64,000 nt of DNA, from assembly GCA_030247885.1 (NCBI GenBank), contig JAPDRO010000002.1:1240001-1304000 (forward strand). The letters are read 5' to 3'. The notes beneath the pieces were generated by a model. It was not told the DNA's origin, made no database searches, and worked only from the letters and a program-made list of their open reading frames with translations. The position numbers and the translations under genes were made by a program. This stretch comes from Taxawa tesnikishii (nom. ined.) (Eukaryota; Ascomycota; Dothideomycetes; Dothideales). Below, piece by piece: positions 22,216 through 33,517 of the stretch (the stretch's first letter is position 1; each line of letters begins with the position of its first letter).

Positions 22216-23117
22216 TTACTGAACTACGCCGCCCTGATGCTTCACGCTCTGATTCGCCTTGATGATGCCTGCAATGACATCCTGGTTGAAGCTGATGTTG
22301 TCCATAACGATGAGTCCAAGACTCCAGAAGCCCTGCGCCGGTGCCGAGGTTGGGTTGGAGCCATGGGTAAGCACTTGGGCGATACCTCCGGAGAAATAGT
22401 CGGCTGCTTGCTTGTTGCCAGACGCAGTCTCGGTGGCGAGCCAAGTCTGAAAGAAGATTTCCCGGAGAAAGCGACGGATACCATGCCAAATGCGATGTTG
22501 GTGCGATTGATGGACAGCTGCAATGCGCTATTGACGCGGTCCCATGGGCTGTCGATGGCATCGAGGTTGCCCCATGTGGACGGATCAGGGCTGGGGAAGG
22601 TCGTGATCTGGGTGTCAAGGCTGACCGGCCAGAAAGCCTTTGGATCCACGGTGAGCGGACTGTCAAACGCATAGCCCAGGCGCATGTCGTTGTCGGCGAG
22701 AAGAACTGCACGTCCGCGGACTTGGCTGAGCGGAATCTTGTGGGCTGGCGAGTCACCAGTATATATGAATGCGGAGCGCACTTTGAAGTCTTGAAGTGCG
22801 TTTTGGAAGATGCGGAGCCAGTCGGTAGATTTGTTTGAGTTGAAGTCTGCTTTCCAGCCAAGCTCGTGCTTGATCTGGATCAGGACGAACTCGGACTTGT
22901 GATCGGCAAGGAAGGCCGCAACAGAACCGACGAAGTTTAGGAAGGAACCGTCACCGCTGAGACGAAGGTCGAAGAAGCGGATGCCGCGGTTGAGCTGTTC
23001 GAGAGGGCTGGCGTCGCCATACTGCGAGCGGTAGGTACCCACGAGGTTGATTGCGTTCAGCGGAGTCGAGTCGATGATGTTTGACATCCAGTCATTTTGT
23101 CCGTAGTTGCTGGCCAT
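22216..23117 (-). pseudogene. PLC-like phosphodiesterase (PI-PLC X domain) relic
   Basis: From ATG at 23117 the frame reads NDWMSNIIDSTPLNAINLVG, then LEQLNRGIRFFDLRLSGDG, VGSVAAFLADHKSEFVLIQI, LSQVRGRAVLLADND: the order of blocks of a PI-PLC X domain. The catalytic His of the usual PGTHDS box is Tyr (VGTYRS). The segment that should carry the second His (VYHG after the DLRL strand) is missing, with FFDLRL running almost directly into the next helix. At about 22480-22510 the frame breaks, and the C-terminus (LVMDNISFNQDVIAGIIKANQ-like, ending VVQ) continues in another frame to TAA at 22216. With both catalytic His residues gone plus a frame break, this is most likely a dead gene; an inactive but expressed homologue is less likely. 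Confidence 0.7.
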
Positions 23118-24265
23118 AGTTGCTCGTGTAGACGTTCTGCCTTCTGGTGCTTTAGTCTTTGGAGTGCTCAATGGCAAGAAGAGGTAATGGGGTGATCAGG
23201 AGGAGATGAGAGGAAAGAGAAGTTTCCTTATATACAGTTGCATACAGCTCAAGAAAAAGGTCCAATATCCAGGGCATGAAAGCCCTACCTTAGCCCTAGT
23301 TTATATTGAAGGTGACACGGCTTCCGTTGCGAAGCTGAATACGGGATCTTGGCGATGTGGGTTTGGGGTTGCGATGCGTCTCAGCCAGCCTTTGCGTGGA
23401 GTTGCATGACTGTCAGGATCTTTTGCAACAGCCACCATTGCGCGTATTCAGGAACAATGAACGTGGGTCTCCTGGAGGTTAAGATGCCTTCGCGATGGCT
23501 CCCAAGCGTTTCAATAAGAGCCGACATACTCCGAACCTGCGTCGCTAGGCGGCAACAGCAAGCAACGATCCGGATTGGCTAAATGAGTTGGACCGTATCC
23601 TCTTACGGGAAACCTCTGACGGTGGTATTTCCGCGTTTGCGAAAGACGCCTCGAATACGATACGTTGGAATATCAGCACAGCACATTGAGATTATTTTAC
23701 AGACCGCATCTGACTGCTTCCGGCGATGCAGGAACATCGGTGAAAGGTTGAAGGGAACAAAAACTTGATGGTTGTCGCGAGCTCGTATGCAGTGCCTAGT
23801 TGCACAACAGTGAAGTGCTGCTGCATGCACCTTGTACGACCAATGTACAGTTGGCGTTATTGAGGCTGGCGGTATGCAGATGTGTGCCTCTCTTGGTTGA
23901 GCGCCAACATGCCGCTCCGCGGGATCTCTGTATCCATGCCATGTCGCTTGTAACAGCTGAGATGGAGTTTGCTGAAGAAAGGAGGAGGAAGAAGTGAAGA
24001 AGGAGACTGCCTGAGTTCTTCGAACCCGCCTGAGATGCGATGTGCCAAGCCACAGTCGGATGAGAATTTCCACATCCACTCCTGCATTTTCTCTTCCACT
24101 ATAACGTACGATACTGACTCTCTCCACCGAATTCGTGCCTGAAACTTCCAACCTGCGATCCTGAGCCGATACTAAAGTTCTCAGGCGCGTGGCAGAGCCA
24201 AAAGAAATCGAGGCTGGGTTTTCTACAAGCTGAGGTCAAAGTGATTCGGTCACAGATATATCAAG
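23118..24265. other. Spacer without a supported gene
   Basis: No coding signal on either strand. It holds the old promoter of the PLC relic and the upstream region of trm11. Confidence 0.5.
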
Positions 24266-26080
24266 ATGACCATGGAATATCTTGTACGCTTCGTGCAGAA
24301 GCATGAAACCTTTCGCAGACCCGAGCTAGAGGCCTTAGCTCGGTTGGCCGGCTCCGTATGGAGGTCGTTGAGTATCAAGATGAAGTATGAACATTATTGC
24401 ATCAACAGCCTAGAGAGGATGAGCGAAAGACTGTAATGCCCTGTAAGCAATCAGGATGAAAGGTAAATTGATGCGGTCGGATTTGTTTAACATTAGATAT
24501 ATATGCATCCCTGTATATGCATCGTCTTCCATATGGCGCGCAATTGCGAATGCTGGTATGCAGGCTTTCGCTCATCCTCCCTTTTCCACTCTCCGTCGAG
24601 CCATGACTGACGACTTCCCAGTCCCTTTCTGTATCATCCGTCTCGATTCAGATACGGATGCCGCTACTCTAGTCTCACGCGCTATTCTCACGCAATCAAT
24701 CTACGAACTTTGGGCCACCGGCGACTCCTACGAGTCCCTCCACTCATCCATCACATCCCGGACACAGCACCTATGGCCGTTGTACAAGGAGACCTCCTTT
24801 TCCTTCCATATCGACTCGTTTCAGGGAAGCCGCTCCAACAGCGCAAAGAAAGCCATCATCGACTCCTTCAGCTACCTCCCCTTCGACGGTCCCATCGCCA
24901 TGAAGAATCCCGATGTCACCTTCACCGTACTGGAAGAGTATACCGTACGCGAGCCCGCCCCCACCGCATCTTCTTCGGCCGCTTGATTGCGCACAGCGGG
25001 CGCAAGGTCATCGACAGATACGACCTCAAGAAGCGCCGCTACATATCCACCACGTCCATGGACTCCGAGCTCGCGCTGTTGACCGCCAACTTCGCGCTCG
25101 CAAGCCCGGGGAAACTGTGCTACGACCCGTTCACCGGCACAGGTAGCTTCCCCGTCGCCTGTGCGCACTTCGGCGCCACGGTGTTGGGCAGCGATATCGA
25201 CGGGCGTAGCATTCGCGGCAAGCCGAACCGCAACGTTGTTAGCAATTTCGAACAGTATGGATTGGTGGCGAGGTATTTGGATGGGTTTGTAAGCGATCTG
25301 ACAAACTCGCCGTTGAGGATGGCGAGGTGGTTGGATGGTATCGTATGCGATCCGCCCTATGGGGTCAGAGAGGGGTTGAAGGTGCTGGGTAGCGCAAGGC
25401 ATGATTTGCAGCACGAGATCAGGCTGCCGGACGGGCGCTTGGCCCATTTGTTAGTTCCTCTCTTTCTTTCTTTCTTCTTCCCTTGCCTCCTTCCCTCCCT
25501 CTCTTCCGGTACCGTCGTGGAAGCTGTTGTACAAAGAGTAGCAGCAATACTGACATGCTTGCCACACAGAGCTGAGGGTTATATCCCACCAAAACGTGCC
25601 TACAGTTTCGACGCCATGCTAGATGACATCCTGGACTTTAGTTACGAGATGCTAGTGGACGACGGGCGTCTATGCATGTGGATGCCGACAGCCAACGATG
25701 AAGACATCGAGATCGCAGTCCCCAGTCATCCTGCGTTGGAGCTTGTCAGCATCTGTGTTCAACAGTTCAACAGATGTGCGTCGTTTCCAGTTGTTGACTG
25801 TCCGGCAGTACAAGAAATCTAACTAACGAATGGTGTAGGGGCACGCAGGTTGCTTACATATCGCCGCTTGCCGCAGTCGCAGGTGGACCAGAATGCTGTC
25901 AAGGCCAGGATCAGGAGCGCGAAAGCCGAAGGCACGACTGCGGACGAGTTGAACAGCTTCCGGCGGAAGGTAGAAATCGAACTCACTCTTTGGGCATTTG
26001 GGGTCTTGGCTAACGCTGTGCAGTATTTCCAAGGGTTCAAGGATGCGAGTGGAACCTCGACCTCCGCGGAACCAGCGTGA
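24266..26080 (+). CDS. TRM11: tRNA (guanine10-N2)-methyltransferase Trm11, frame interrupted
   Basis: The N-terminus (MEYLVRFVQKHETFRRPELE) lies at 24272; MEVVEYQDE follows in a shifted frame at about 24358. The next certain block is PFCIIRLDSD at about 24620, and the exact 5' exon joins are unresolved. Then come YTVREP and, one frame over, RIFFGRLIAHSGR; the switch is at a C5 run (24958-24962) lacking one C. The methyltransferase core has YDPFTGTGSF, GSDIDGR and the catalytic CDPPYGVREG. Introns 25450-25569, 25776-25838 and 25970-26023 are well defined and restore RLAHLAEGYIPPK, FNRWARRLLTYRRLP and FRRKYFQGFK. Trm11 with Trm112 methylates G10 of tRNAs. Conservation on both sides of the break argues for a sequence error rather than gene death. 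Confidence 0.85.
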
Positions 26081-26735
26081 CCGCTTTGCAATACAACAAG
26101 TCAACCGCTATGGAAATTGGCTCCATGCCCGGCAGGTGCGCTCTACTTTTGGACGCTACTTCTATGGAACGCATGTTGTTGCTTGGATTTGCCCGGACTT
26201 GTGCGTACAAGACAAAGCGCAACACTTTACGTAACAACTTGCCGACGATTGTGTGAGATACGAGAGGCTGCTCTGGTTTTTCAAAACCACAAGTCCAAAG
26301 ACGAATGGTATGACCCACATGGCGGGCTGTGTGTCCTTGTTGATAGAAACATCCCGCAACAAGCACCGTATGAACGAAGAGATCCCTATAGGGTTGCGAG
26401 CAGACTGTTCGATTAGATATGGGCTCGTTGAATAGTGATGTGTGACATACTTTTATGCTGTGTGGATCCCTCTCCTCGTCCGCCTGTTGCGGCATTGAAC
26501 TCTTCGGGGCGGCACTTCTCAGGGCTCGTATCGACATGCTGGCGGTCATCTCATCGCATCTGTCCGCTTCCCTTTCCTAGCCAGCAGAAGAAAAGTATCC
26601 AGCCTTCCCACTTTGAGGGTCCCTGTCGGCTCCACGCGCTTCATGCCCTACTATCTTCCGGTCACGCTCTTAGCGTGATCCTTGATACGGCCAAATGACC
26701 CGGTGGCCTCCAGAGTCCTTCCTGCCCTGAACCGC
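26081..26735. other. Convergent spacer
   Basis: Between the 3' ends of trm11 and lsm8; no further gene seen. Confidence 0.5.
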
Positions 26736-27134
26736 TCATGTATGTTTCGTCGTCCCGATAACCTCGCCCCTGACCTTCGTCCAGTCAATACTGGCATCCA
26801 TGCTCTCGTCCACTTCTCCGCACACGACGACGTTATCTCCCCGGATCATGTACAACCCATGCGGGGTCTCGGAGCTAGGTTCTGGGTCATCGGGGGCCGA
26901 ATGACGCGCTCGATGGTTTCTTTGAGGACGAGGTTCGTGACTTGGTCGCAGGAGATTAAGGTCCCAGTGAGTGTGCGCCCGTCCACGGTTACGATGAGGA
27001 TGCGCTCTGCGTAGTGGGTCAGTCCGAGCGTTGAGTCGAGTAGAAGTGGGATGCAGGAGTAGAGACGAATTGAGGTTGTAAGAGAGAGTGTGTGTGTGTG
27101 ACGACTTACTGTTCATGTATTGTTGGAGCGACAT
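26736..27134 (-). CDS. LSM8: U6 snRNA-associated Sm-like protein Lsm8, frame interrupted
   Basis: Exon 1 (27110-27134) encodes MSLQQYMN. A 103-base intron with a (GT)n tract follows. Exon 2 (26736-27006) gives KRILIVTVDGRTLTGTLISC, the Sm1 motif, then VLKETIERVIRPP. The frame breaks at a G5 run (26892-26896) lacking one base and resumes as DDPEPSSETPHGLYMIRGDN (the Sm2 motif with IRGDN). With the base restored the protein is 98 residues, the usual size. Lsm2-8 binds the U6 3' end in the nucleus. The gene is essential in budding yeast, so a miscalled homopolymer is far likelier than a true mutation. Confidence 0.92.
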   Translation of the reverse strand: MSLQQYMNSKSSHTHTLSYNLNSSLLLHPTSTRLNARTDPLRRAHPHRNRGRAHTHWDLNLLRPSHEPRPQRNHRARHSAPDDPEPSSETPHGLYMIRGDNVVVCGEVDESMDASIDWTKVRGEVIGTTKHT

Positions 27135-27623
27135 TGTGGTGAGGTGGATGCCAGAGCGCGTTTGCGCCCGGCGGTGCTTGCTTGGATCGGAGAGCCTTTA
27201 ACGCAGCCGAAGTGGTATCACGATTCCAGATACAGCTGTGGAGGTGATTTCAGAGGTCAGAACGCGCGTAACCCGGGCCGTTGTACGGGTTGAGGGTTTG
27301 AGATGTTAGGTTGGTCGTAGAGCTGTTTTGCATGTGAAGCTCAAAGCTCGCGTTCAGAATTCACTTCGCGGAGACGATTCGTGCACGGCCATGGCTTGGC
27401 AGGGGAGAGCTGGTTCTCAGGTCGTAAAAGAGGTCTCCCAAGAGAGCACGAAACTGGCAAGGAGCTTCACTTGGAAAGCCACAGAGATTATGCATGGTTG
27501 TGCGTTACAGATATCCGATTCGAGAAATAATGGCTCAGTAGCCTACGCCGAAGACAAGCAATGCCCCCATCCCATACGCCACCAATGCTGTACAATGTCG
27601 CTACTCTTCTGAATAAGATACTT
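27135..27623. other. Spacer without a supported gene
   Basis: Promoter side of lsm8 and 3' side of erb1. Nothing else recognisable. Confidence 0.5.
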
Positions 27624-30050
27624 CTAGCACCAGAGCCTGATGGTCCCGTCCGCACCCGCGCTCAGACACCATGGCTCCCTGGGGTGCCACTCCACGTCCA
27701 GCACACCCAACTCACCTGTGACTTTGTGCCCCTTCAGCACCTTTAGCGGCACGATCGTCGCATTCTCCAGACTATCACCCACGACCTTCCCGTGGAAGAT
27801 CTGTACACTACCATCGTCGCTGGCGTCTGCAAACAATGGGTATTGTCCCGCATTCGGATGATACCTGACGCTTCTGATAGCTTTCTGGTGGTACCTCAGC
27901 GTCTTGTACGGTGTATTCGCCAAGTCCAGATCGTGCCAGAGGAGTCTTCGGTCGTACGATCCGACGAGTAGGTTGTCGCCGCCGGGGTGCACGTCGATGG
28001 AACTGATCCAGCGCGCGCCGGGCTTGAGCTCCTTTTCTAGCCTCTGTGCTTGTAGGTCGTATAGGCGAATGGACTGACGGGTAGCGACGAAGAAGAGCGG
28101 TTTGCTGGGATGGAAGGAGCAGGTCTGTGCCAGGCCGCGCAGGCGTCGGAAGGGGTGTTGGGTCAAGTGTTTGGAGAGGGTGTGGATAGCGATGGCTTGC
28201 GATGCGCCGCTGGGGGAGACAGTGCTGAAATAGTCACCGCGGCGGTGCCAGTGGATGACCTTGATGGTCGAGCGGACGGTGCACGAAAGGAGAACACCCT
28301 TTTCGGCAAGTTTGGCGCCGGGTCGTGCCCATGTCGCTGCTGGAGGTTTGCGGACGTCTTGGGTGGATGTGGTAGTGGAGTTGGCAGCGTAACCAAAGCC
28401 AGCGTCCAGAATTGTTCGGCTGGACTCCTCGAGATCGGGTGAGCAAAAATCGAGAGGAATGATAAAGTACATTGTTTCTCCCGCAGCCGCGCCAATGATC
28501 ATGCCATCTCGGCTTGGTCGCCAGCGTACAGCATTTACCGCCTCATCAGGAGACAACCTGACACGGTAAAGCTCACGTCCTGACAGAAGGTCCCATACCC
28601 TAACGGTACCATCATCACCGCCACTCGCAACGAAAACACCGGTAGGATCGACGGAAACGCTGCGCACGCGCCCTTGGTGTCCTCGGTACAACGTCGCGCA
28701 AACAGTTGGGAACGGCCTGAGCTCATCTGGGGAAGGAAGCTTGGGAAGTAGCGATTCTGGATCGATGTTGAGCTTGCTTCGCCGTACTCGCGGTGCCAGA
28801 TACAGATCCAAGCATCTCTCGAACTTCTCCTTGATGAATCTCTCATATCCGGGAACTTTCCGCAGAGCAGTATGATCGGTTGGCAAGAAGTCCGTATCAC
28901 GATCCTCTTCGTCCGCGTCTTCCCAGGCTTTCCTTTCTTGCTGATCGGGTAGATACTCTGGCGGAGGATGATACGACTCAGCATATCCGGGCGGCGGCAG
29001 CTTCGGCGCAGGGACGTTCATGGGATGATCCGGTCTCGGGGCTTCGTCTGCCCAGATATCGTAGCGCTTGACGTCTGGGTTTTCTTGCTCTTCACGTTCC
29101 TCCGGCCGTCTGTATGGCTGTATCCTTCCCTCCTTGATCGCTCTCACGATCTTCATGACACGCTTGGCTTCGTGTTTACTGGGAACAAACCTCCTCTTGG
29201 GTTCGGGTGCCGCACTCAACGGCATAATCTCCGTCTTGCTAGTGAAATATTCGACCATGTCCGGGTACGGATCGTAACCCTCACCAGGCGCCTCATTTCT
29301 CGTTATCCGCTTCAGCACATCCAGCTCTTCTTTACTCAGCTCCAGGGGCTTGCCCGTCGCCGGATCCGTCAAGCCAGTCCAGCCTTCCGGCAGATCTATG
29401 CTGTCGAGCAGTGCGTCCAGCGCCTCGCCTTTCGCAGGGCGCATAATCTTCTTCCCGTTGACGTCGTAGCCAATGTGAGGATATGAGTCGTAGTACGTCA
29501 AAGGAATGTTGCCGATGGTGTTTGTAGTCTGAGGCGCATCTGAGTCATCTGAGTCGTAAACCGGATCAATCTCCCTGTAGATATATCTCGGGTTGCCGTT
29601 CGCGTCTTGGGTTACGGTGTAGTTTGGTCTTAATTCTTCGTCATTGTCTTCTCCCTCTGCGCCTGATGCACCATTGGTTAGGGTATTTGTAGGCGCCTTT
29701 GTAAAGTCTGCCGATCTCCCGTTTCCTGTGGCTGTTCCATTTGTCGGCGCACTGCCTGTTTTCAGGTTCCGTATCTGATCCCGTATATCTGCCTCGTCGT
29801 CTTCTGACGGAATCTCGTCACTGTCGAGCTCTTCTTCGTCATCTTCGTCGTCCTCATCCTCCTCTCCGCTGTCGTCTCCCTCCTCCATGTCGCTCTCATA
29901 GTCGCTGTTTTCCGACTCGCCTTCACTTTCCGATAGAATACCATCCAGTACTCCATTTCCAAGCTCCGCATCTAGTGTAGCAGCAGCTGCCGGCTCCTGA
30001 GCATCCCTAGTCACGGCCTTGCGCTTGCGGTTCTGGGTGGAGAGCGACAT
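27624..30050 (-). CDS. ERB1: Ribosome biogenesis protein Erb1 (BOP1)
   Basis: One intron-free frame of 808 residues, matching the family length. A basic N-terminus (NRKRKAV) and a long Asp/Glu-rich region (about 45-95) precede the BOP1-N-terminal domain (about 165-430: [48 protein letters not shown]). A seven-bladed WD40 propeller ends the protein ([45 protein letters not shown], and DGTIRLWC at the end). Erb1 forms the PeBoW complex with Nop7 and Ytm1 in the nucleolus and is needed for 27S pre-rRNA processing and 60S assembly. It is divergent from a Zn2Cys6 regulator with a 307-base shared promoter. Confidence 0.95.
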   Translation of the reverse strand: MSLSTQNRKRKAVTRDAQEPAAAATLDAELGNGVLDGILSESEGESENSDYESDMEEGDDSGEEDEDDEDDEEELDSDEIPSEDDEADIRDQIRNLKTGSAPTNGTATGNGRSADFTKAPTNTLTNGASGAEGEDNDEELRPNYTVTQDANGNPRYIYREIDPVYDSDDSDAPQTTNTIGNIPLTYYDSYPHIGYDVNGKKIMRPAKGEALDALLDSIDLPEGWTGLTDPATGKPLELSKEELDVLKRITRNEAPGEGYDPYPDMVEYFTSKTEIMPLSAAPEPKRRFVPSKHEAKRVMKIVRAIKEGRIQPYRRPEEREEQENPDVKRYDIWADEAPRPDHPMNVPAPKLPPPGYAESYHPPPEYLPDQQERKAWEDADEEDRDTDFLPTDHTALRKVPGYERFIKEKFERCLDLYLAPRVRRSKLNIDPESLLPKLPSPDELRPFPTVCATLYRGHQGRVRSVSVDPTGVFVASGGDDGTVRVWDLLSGRELYRVRLSPDEAVNAVRWRPSRDGMIIGAAAGETMYFIIPLDFCSPDLEESSRTILDAGFGYAANSTTTSTQDVRKPPAATWARPGAKLAEKGVLLSCTVRSTIKVIHWHRRGDYFSTVSPSGASQAIAIHTLSKHLTQHPFRRLRGLAQTCSFHPSKPLFFVATRQSIRLYDLQAQRLEKELKPGARWISSIDVHPGGDNLLVGSYDRRLLWHDLDLANTPYKTLRYHQKAIRSVRYHPNAGQYPLFADASDDGSVQIFHGKVVGDSLENATIVPLKVLKGHKVTGELGVLDVEWHPREPWCLSAGADGTIRLWC

Positions 30051-30357
30051 TGGAGAAGCGAATGTGATTGCTTTGAATATGCGCGATCGTAAAGTCGAAA
30101 GAACGGGCGGGCTTCAAAAAGTTACGGACGCGAAGTCTTGGCGGATGATTATCTTATCAAAGATCGGTGCTGAACTTCAACCGTGATGGGGCTAAGTGAC
30201 TAAGGGTGTAGGCTGCGCAGGAACGATGCTTAGTAAAGCAACCGAGTTGCGTGCATCCTTCGGACCTCGACTCATCCTCTCTAGTATCACCTATTCTAGT
30301 TGAGGAACCATCGGGGTAGTTGCCTTTAATTTAAAAAAAAAAAGAGAACAGTAATAA
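30051..30357. promoter_or_regulatory. Divergent promoter ERB1 / Zn2Cys6 gene with an A-tract
   Basis: The 307 bases between opposite ATGs contain an AT tract near 30327-30345 (TTTAATTT followed by about 13 A), a likely nucleosome-depleting element. No other site is recognised. Confidence 0.45.
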
Positions 30358-31598
30358 ATGTCGAACAGAGCGAGCACGGCGACCGAGCAGCCGCCTCGAC
30401 GGCGGGCCGCATGTGATGAATGCCGTACGCTCAGGCCAAACTCAATCTGTAAAGTGTCGAATTAACGGCGATACAGGCACGAGAAAGCTCAAGTGCACAG
30501 GCGAGCAGCCAAGCTGTTCTCGGTGTGTTCGTGAGCGACTCAACTGCATCTATTCTCTGCAAAAGCCTATGGGAAGGCCAAAAACGCAGACGAGGGTCTG
30601 AGGAACGGATTGCCGCCACGACTCTGCAGGCAGCACCGCAGATCGGTCTCGAGCTCACTCACTCGACCAGTATACCTGAGTCGTACCAAGCTCCAGGGTT
30701 GGATACGACAATGATGCAAAGCTGGATGAGTGAACAGGGCTGGGATTTGCCAGCTCAGGACTTCTATTCTGGAGCAGCTGAAGAGACTGCCATCCCTGCA
30801 GTACCTGAGCTTACGCCTGAGTGAGTATTGACTCCGCTGTCCTTCTCTTCTTCCACGCAACCTCTGATAGCTGGTCCCAGTCCAAGCAACTCTTCCTCAT
30901 CCAACAATCTCACCCTGGCAACGACACCTCTGCCTGACCTTTCTCTCACCCTGGCGAACCAATGCGCCTGTCTCTCGAGCATGTACCTGTCACTTTCCAA
31001 CCTGCAATCCATGACCACCTTCTCCTTCCCTTCCTCGTTGCACACCCTGCGCAGTGCGATCAACACTGCCTGGGAAGTGCTGCACTGCCCTATCTGCCCC
31101 TCGCGCTTCCTGACAGCCATGCACAACGTGCACCTCCTCGGGATCTTACTGATCAGCATCGTGGAGCGGTACACCAAGATGCTGGAGTCCATCGACTCTG
31201 AAACACAGTACGCCATCAGCCAGAACGAGACGCGCACTTTCTCGCTCGTCGACCTCAAGACGCCCAACTCGCATCTTCACACGACGGACAATTTGGGCTG
31301 TTACACGAACAGCTTCAGCGTCCACCTTGCGCCAGAGGAGTGGTCCAGGCTCGCCAAGAAAGTCGTCAAGGCCGAAGTCGTGGGAACGCCGGATGGTTGC
31401 TGTCCGGGATTTGTGGCGCTGGTGACCCAGATGGAACGCAGGCAGAAGGGATGGCATGCGTCTCCACTGCACATCGACTACCCGCAGATTTACAAGGACG
31501 AATGCAGCAGGCCCAGGCCAATGGACGATGGAGAATACCAATGCTTGACGCTTGTGGAGCAATCGAAGAAGATCGTGAGTAGTTTGCAGTGGGATTGA
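30358..31598 (+). CDS. Zn2Cys6 transcription factor, frame interrupted
   Basis: Exons 30358-30424, 30477-30820 and 30881-31598. The binuclear zinc cluster is split by intron 1 and reads CDECRTRKLKC, then SCSRCVRERLNC, with spacing C-x2-C-x6-C-x6-C-x2-C-x6-C. Just after it (MGRPK) the frame is lost at an A5 run (30580-30584) with one A too many; the next frame continues RRRGSEERIAATT. Intron 2 joins ELTPD to PSNSSSSNN. The C-terminal domain (CACLSSMYLSLSNLQ; ILLISIVERYTKMLESID) is typical of a large group of ascomycete C6 regulators that often sit beside secondary-metabolite or catabolic genes. After correction about 375 residues. The target is unknown; being divergent from ERB1 is probably coincidental. 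Confidence 0.85.
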
Positions 31599-31914
31599 AG
31601 ATGGGTTTTCCGGTTTTGAGACCAAAGGTACTCTTTCGCTCGATTTGTAGTAAAAGCGGGGCGTGACATCACGCATGGAGGCTCTGTTGCTATGTCAGTG
31701 CGAAAAGGCGTTGCTGAACTCAAGGCATTGGCACGACCGTCTTGTGCAAGCAGTGATTGTGGAGCCTGTAGGACAAGTTACGTTACGGGCTTTTCCATCG
31801 GGAATTCGGGCGGTTAGGACAGCTTTCAGTAGATACCTCGATGTTTCAGTAGCCACGTCAACATGCCTGCATATCGGCCTCGCCAGTGTAGCCAGTCAAG
31901 AGCGTACGCCAGCT
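31599..31914. other. Convergent spacer
   Basis: Between the 3' ends of the Zn2Cys6 gene and rad10; nothing recognised. Confidence 0.5.
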
Positions 31915-32985
31915 TCAAGTCTTCCTCAGCTTGCTCAACGCAGCCATCATACTCTCACTAAGATCTTCATCTGCAGGCCGCCGCTTCTTGGACGGAGCAG
32001 CAGGAGCTTCGTTTGCAACCGATGGGGCTTCTAGCGCTGCCATCGCCTCTTCGTCGTCCGCATCAGGCTCCCAAGTATCCGCCATCCTGGTATCAGCTCT
32101 GCGGTCCGCGTCCGGTGTCCCTGCGGTCGTATCAGGGCGACTCGGACCTAACTCAGTGACAGGAACTGCACCAATGCCCAATCGAGCGGCAACTTGAGCG
32201 TCGCGCTCATCTTCAATGCGGGTTTGTGTACGTGGTGTATCAGTATCTTCGCGTGTGATGGCTCGTCTGGCGGTACGCTTGATCCGGAATGGTTCGCGAA
32301 CGGTCTGGCACCAGCGCTGGACTTTCTTCTCACCCCAGCCGCCCACGAGCGCGATCTCCTCCGGACGAGCGTTGACGGCGGTGCGGACGCTGCCAAAATT
32401 CGAGACCAGACCGACGGCGTCGGTCTTGTTGATACCGCGCGGTACCGTGATGAATTCGACCAGCTTGTCCGAGTAAGTGGTGGATTGCTGTGCCTTGATG
32501 CTGATCGGAGCGGCGTGCTCGAGGGACTTGAACTGTTCCAAATACCGACCTGCTTCCTGAGCGCTCCAACACAGGATGACGGTTACGTTGTTGATGACGG
32601 AGGTTTTGGAGAGCTCTTTCAGCGGCTCTTCATGGTTTGGAATATCCACCATGGTGAGGACGATCCGGAGATTGTACTTCCCGGCTAGAGCGCGAATGCG
32701 AGAGTAGATGTATTCTGGATGCAGGCGATGGTACTTCAGGGATAGGAAGAGCGCGCACGTCGTTTGGCCTAGTACATAGTCGGCTGGTATGTCGGAGTAT
32801 TCCCACGGTACGATCTTGATGCAGCCTAGGATCGGGTTGCCCTTCTGGCGTGGCGAGACCAGGATAGCATTTGGGCCGCCCCGGCTGGGGAGAGCCTGGG
32901 GCTTTGGTTGTTGGACCTTCCTATGGCCAGATGAGGCGCTTGTGGCAGCTCGATTTGCCGCATCACACCCAGAATTGTCGGCCAT
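31915..32985 (-). CDS. RAD10: DNA excision repair protein Rad10 (ERCC1)
   Basis: A single 356-residue frame. The central domain has NAILVSPRQKGNPILGCIKI, then PWEYSDIPADYVLGQTTCAL and LSLKYHRLHPEYIYSRIRAL, the Rad10/ERCC1 pseudo-nuclease core with the XPA-interacting surface. The tandem helix-hairpin-helix domain follows (GINKTDAVGLVSNFGSVRTA, then GGWGEKKVQRW), which pairs with the Rad1/XPF partner. The C-terminal 110 residues are a disordered, basic-acidic tail (KKRRPADEDLSES) longer than in yeast. The Rad1-Rad10 endonuclease cuts 5' of lesions in nucleotide excision repair and single-strand annealing. Divergent from MED19. Confidence 0.93.
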   Translation of the reverse strand: MADNSGCDAANRAATSASSGHRKVQQPKPQALPSRGGPNAILVSPRQKGNPILGCIKIVPWEYSDIPADYVLGQTTCALFLSLKYHRLHPEYIYSRIRALAGKYNLRIVLTMVDIPNHEEPLKELSKTSVINNVTVILCWSAQEAGRYLEQFKSLEHAAPISIKAQQSTTYSDKLVEFITVPRGINKTDAVGLVSNFGSVRTAVNARPEEIALVGGWGEKKVQRWCQTVREPFRIKRTARRAITREDTDTPRTQTRIEDERDAQVAARLGIGAVPVTELGPSRPDTTAGTPDADRRADTRMADTWEPDADDEEAMAALEAPSVANEAPAAPSKKRRPADEDLSESMMAALSKLRKT

Positions 32986-33517
32986 TGTACAGATTCAATC
33001 CCATGTCCCGTGCAGGATCTCCTGACTGTCGTTCGCTCTCGGCGTCCTTTGCTACGGCTGGCTGTTTTCCGTCCGGGCGCCTTGGTGTAGTCAAACTGCC
33101 GTGGTTGATGGAGCAATCAGAAGCAACAAACGCGGTCATGCACGATGCGCCATGCACTCCCGGCGCCAAGACCGTTCAGCCCGGCGGGACCCTCAGCGGC
33201 CCTCAGTGCCTTTGATCACCACGTCTGTCCATGACTACGACCACGACCACGACCACAACCTCAGCCAGCTGCCACACCGCCGACTATCCCCCATATCGCC
33301 TCGCGCAAAGACTGGAACACACGAAAACAACACGTCCTCACCGAGCATTGTCCGACACCGCATGAGACAGGCTTAGAGAAGGGAACGCTGTGCGGCAGTG
33401 AGGGCCGGTCACCTCCTTCAGAGGGCACCACGCTCACTCTGCTGCGACATTCGCCTGACTCCACCGGCGCTTCAGCTGTGCCACGAGCTCGCCCGCTTTC
33501 TGTCACAGGAGGATCAC
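32986..33517. promoter_or_regulatory. Divergent promoter RAD10 / MED19
   Basis: About 530 bases between opposite starts. A short hexamer repeat (ACGACC, about three to four copies) lies at 33236-33256. No known operator is recognised. Confidence 0.4.

Noticed and set aside
33398-33517. 40-residue upstream extension of Med19
   Set aside because: No similarity to Med19; the known N-terminal pattern starts at MSVSERSPKRQR.
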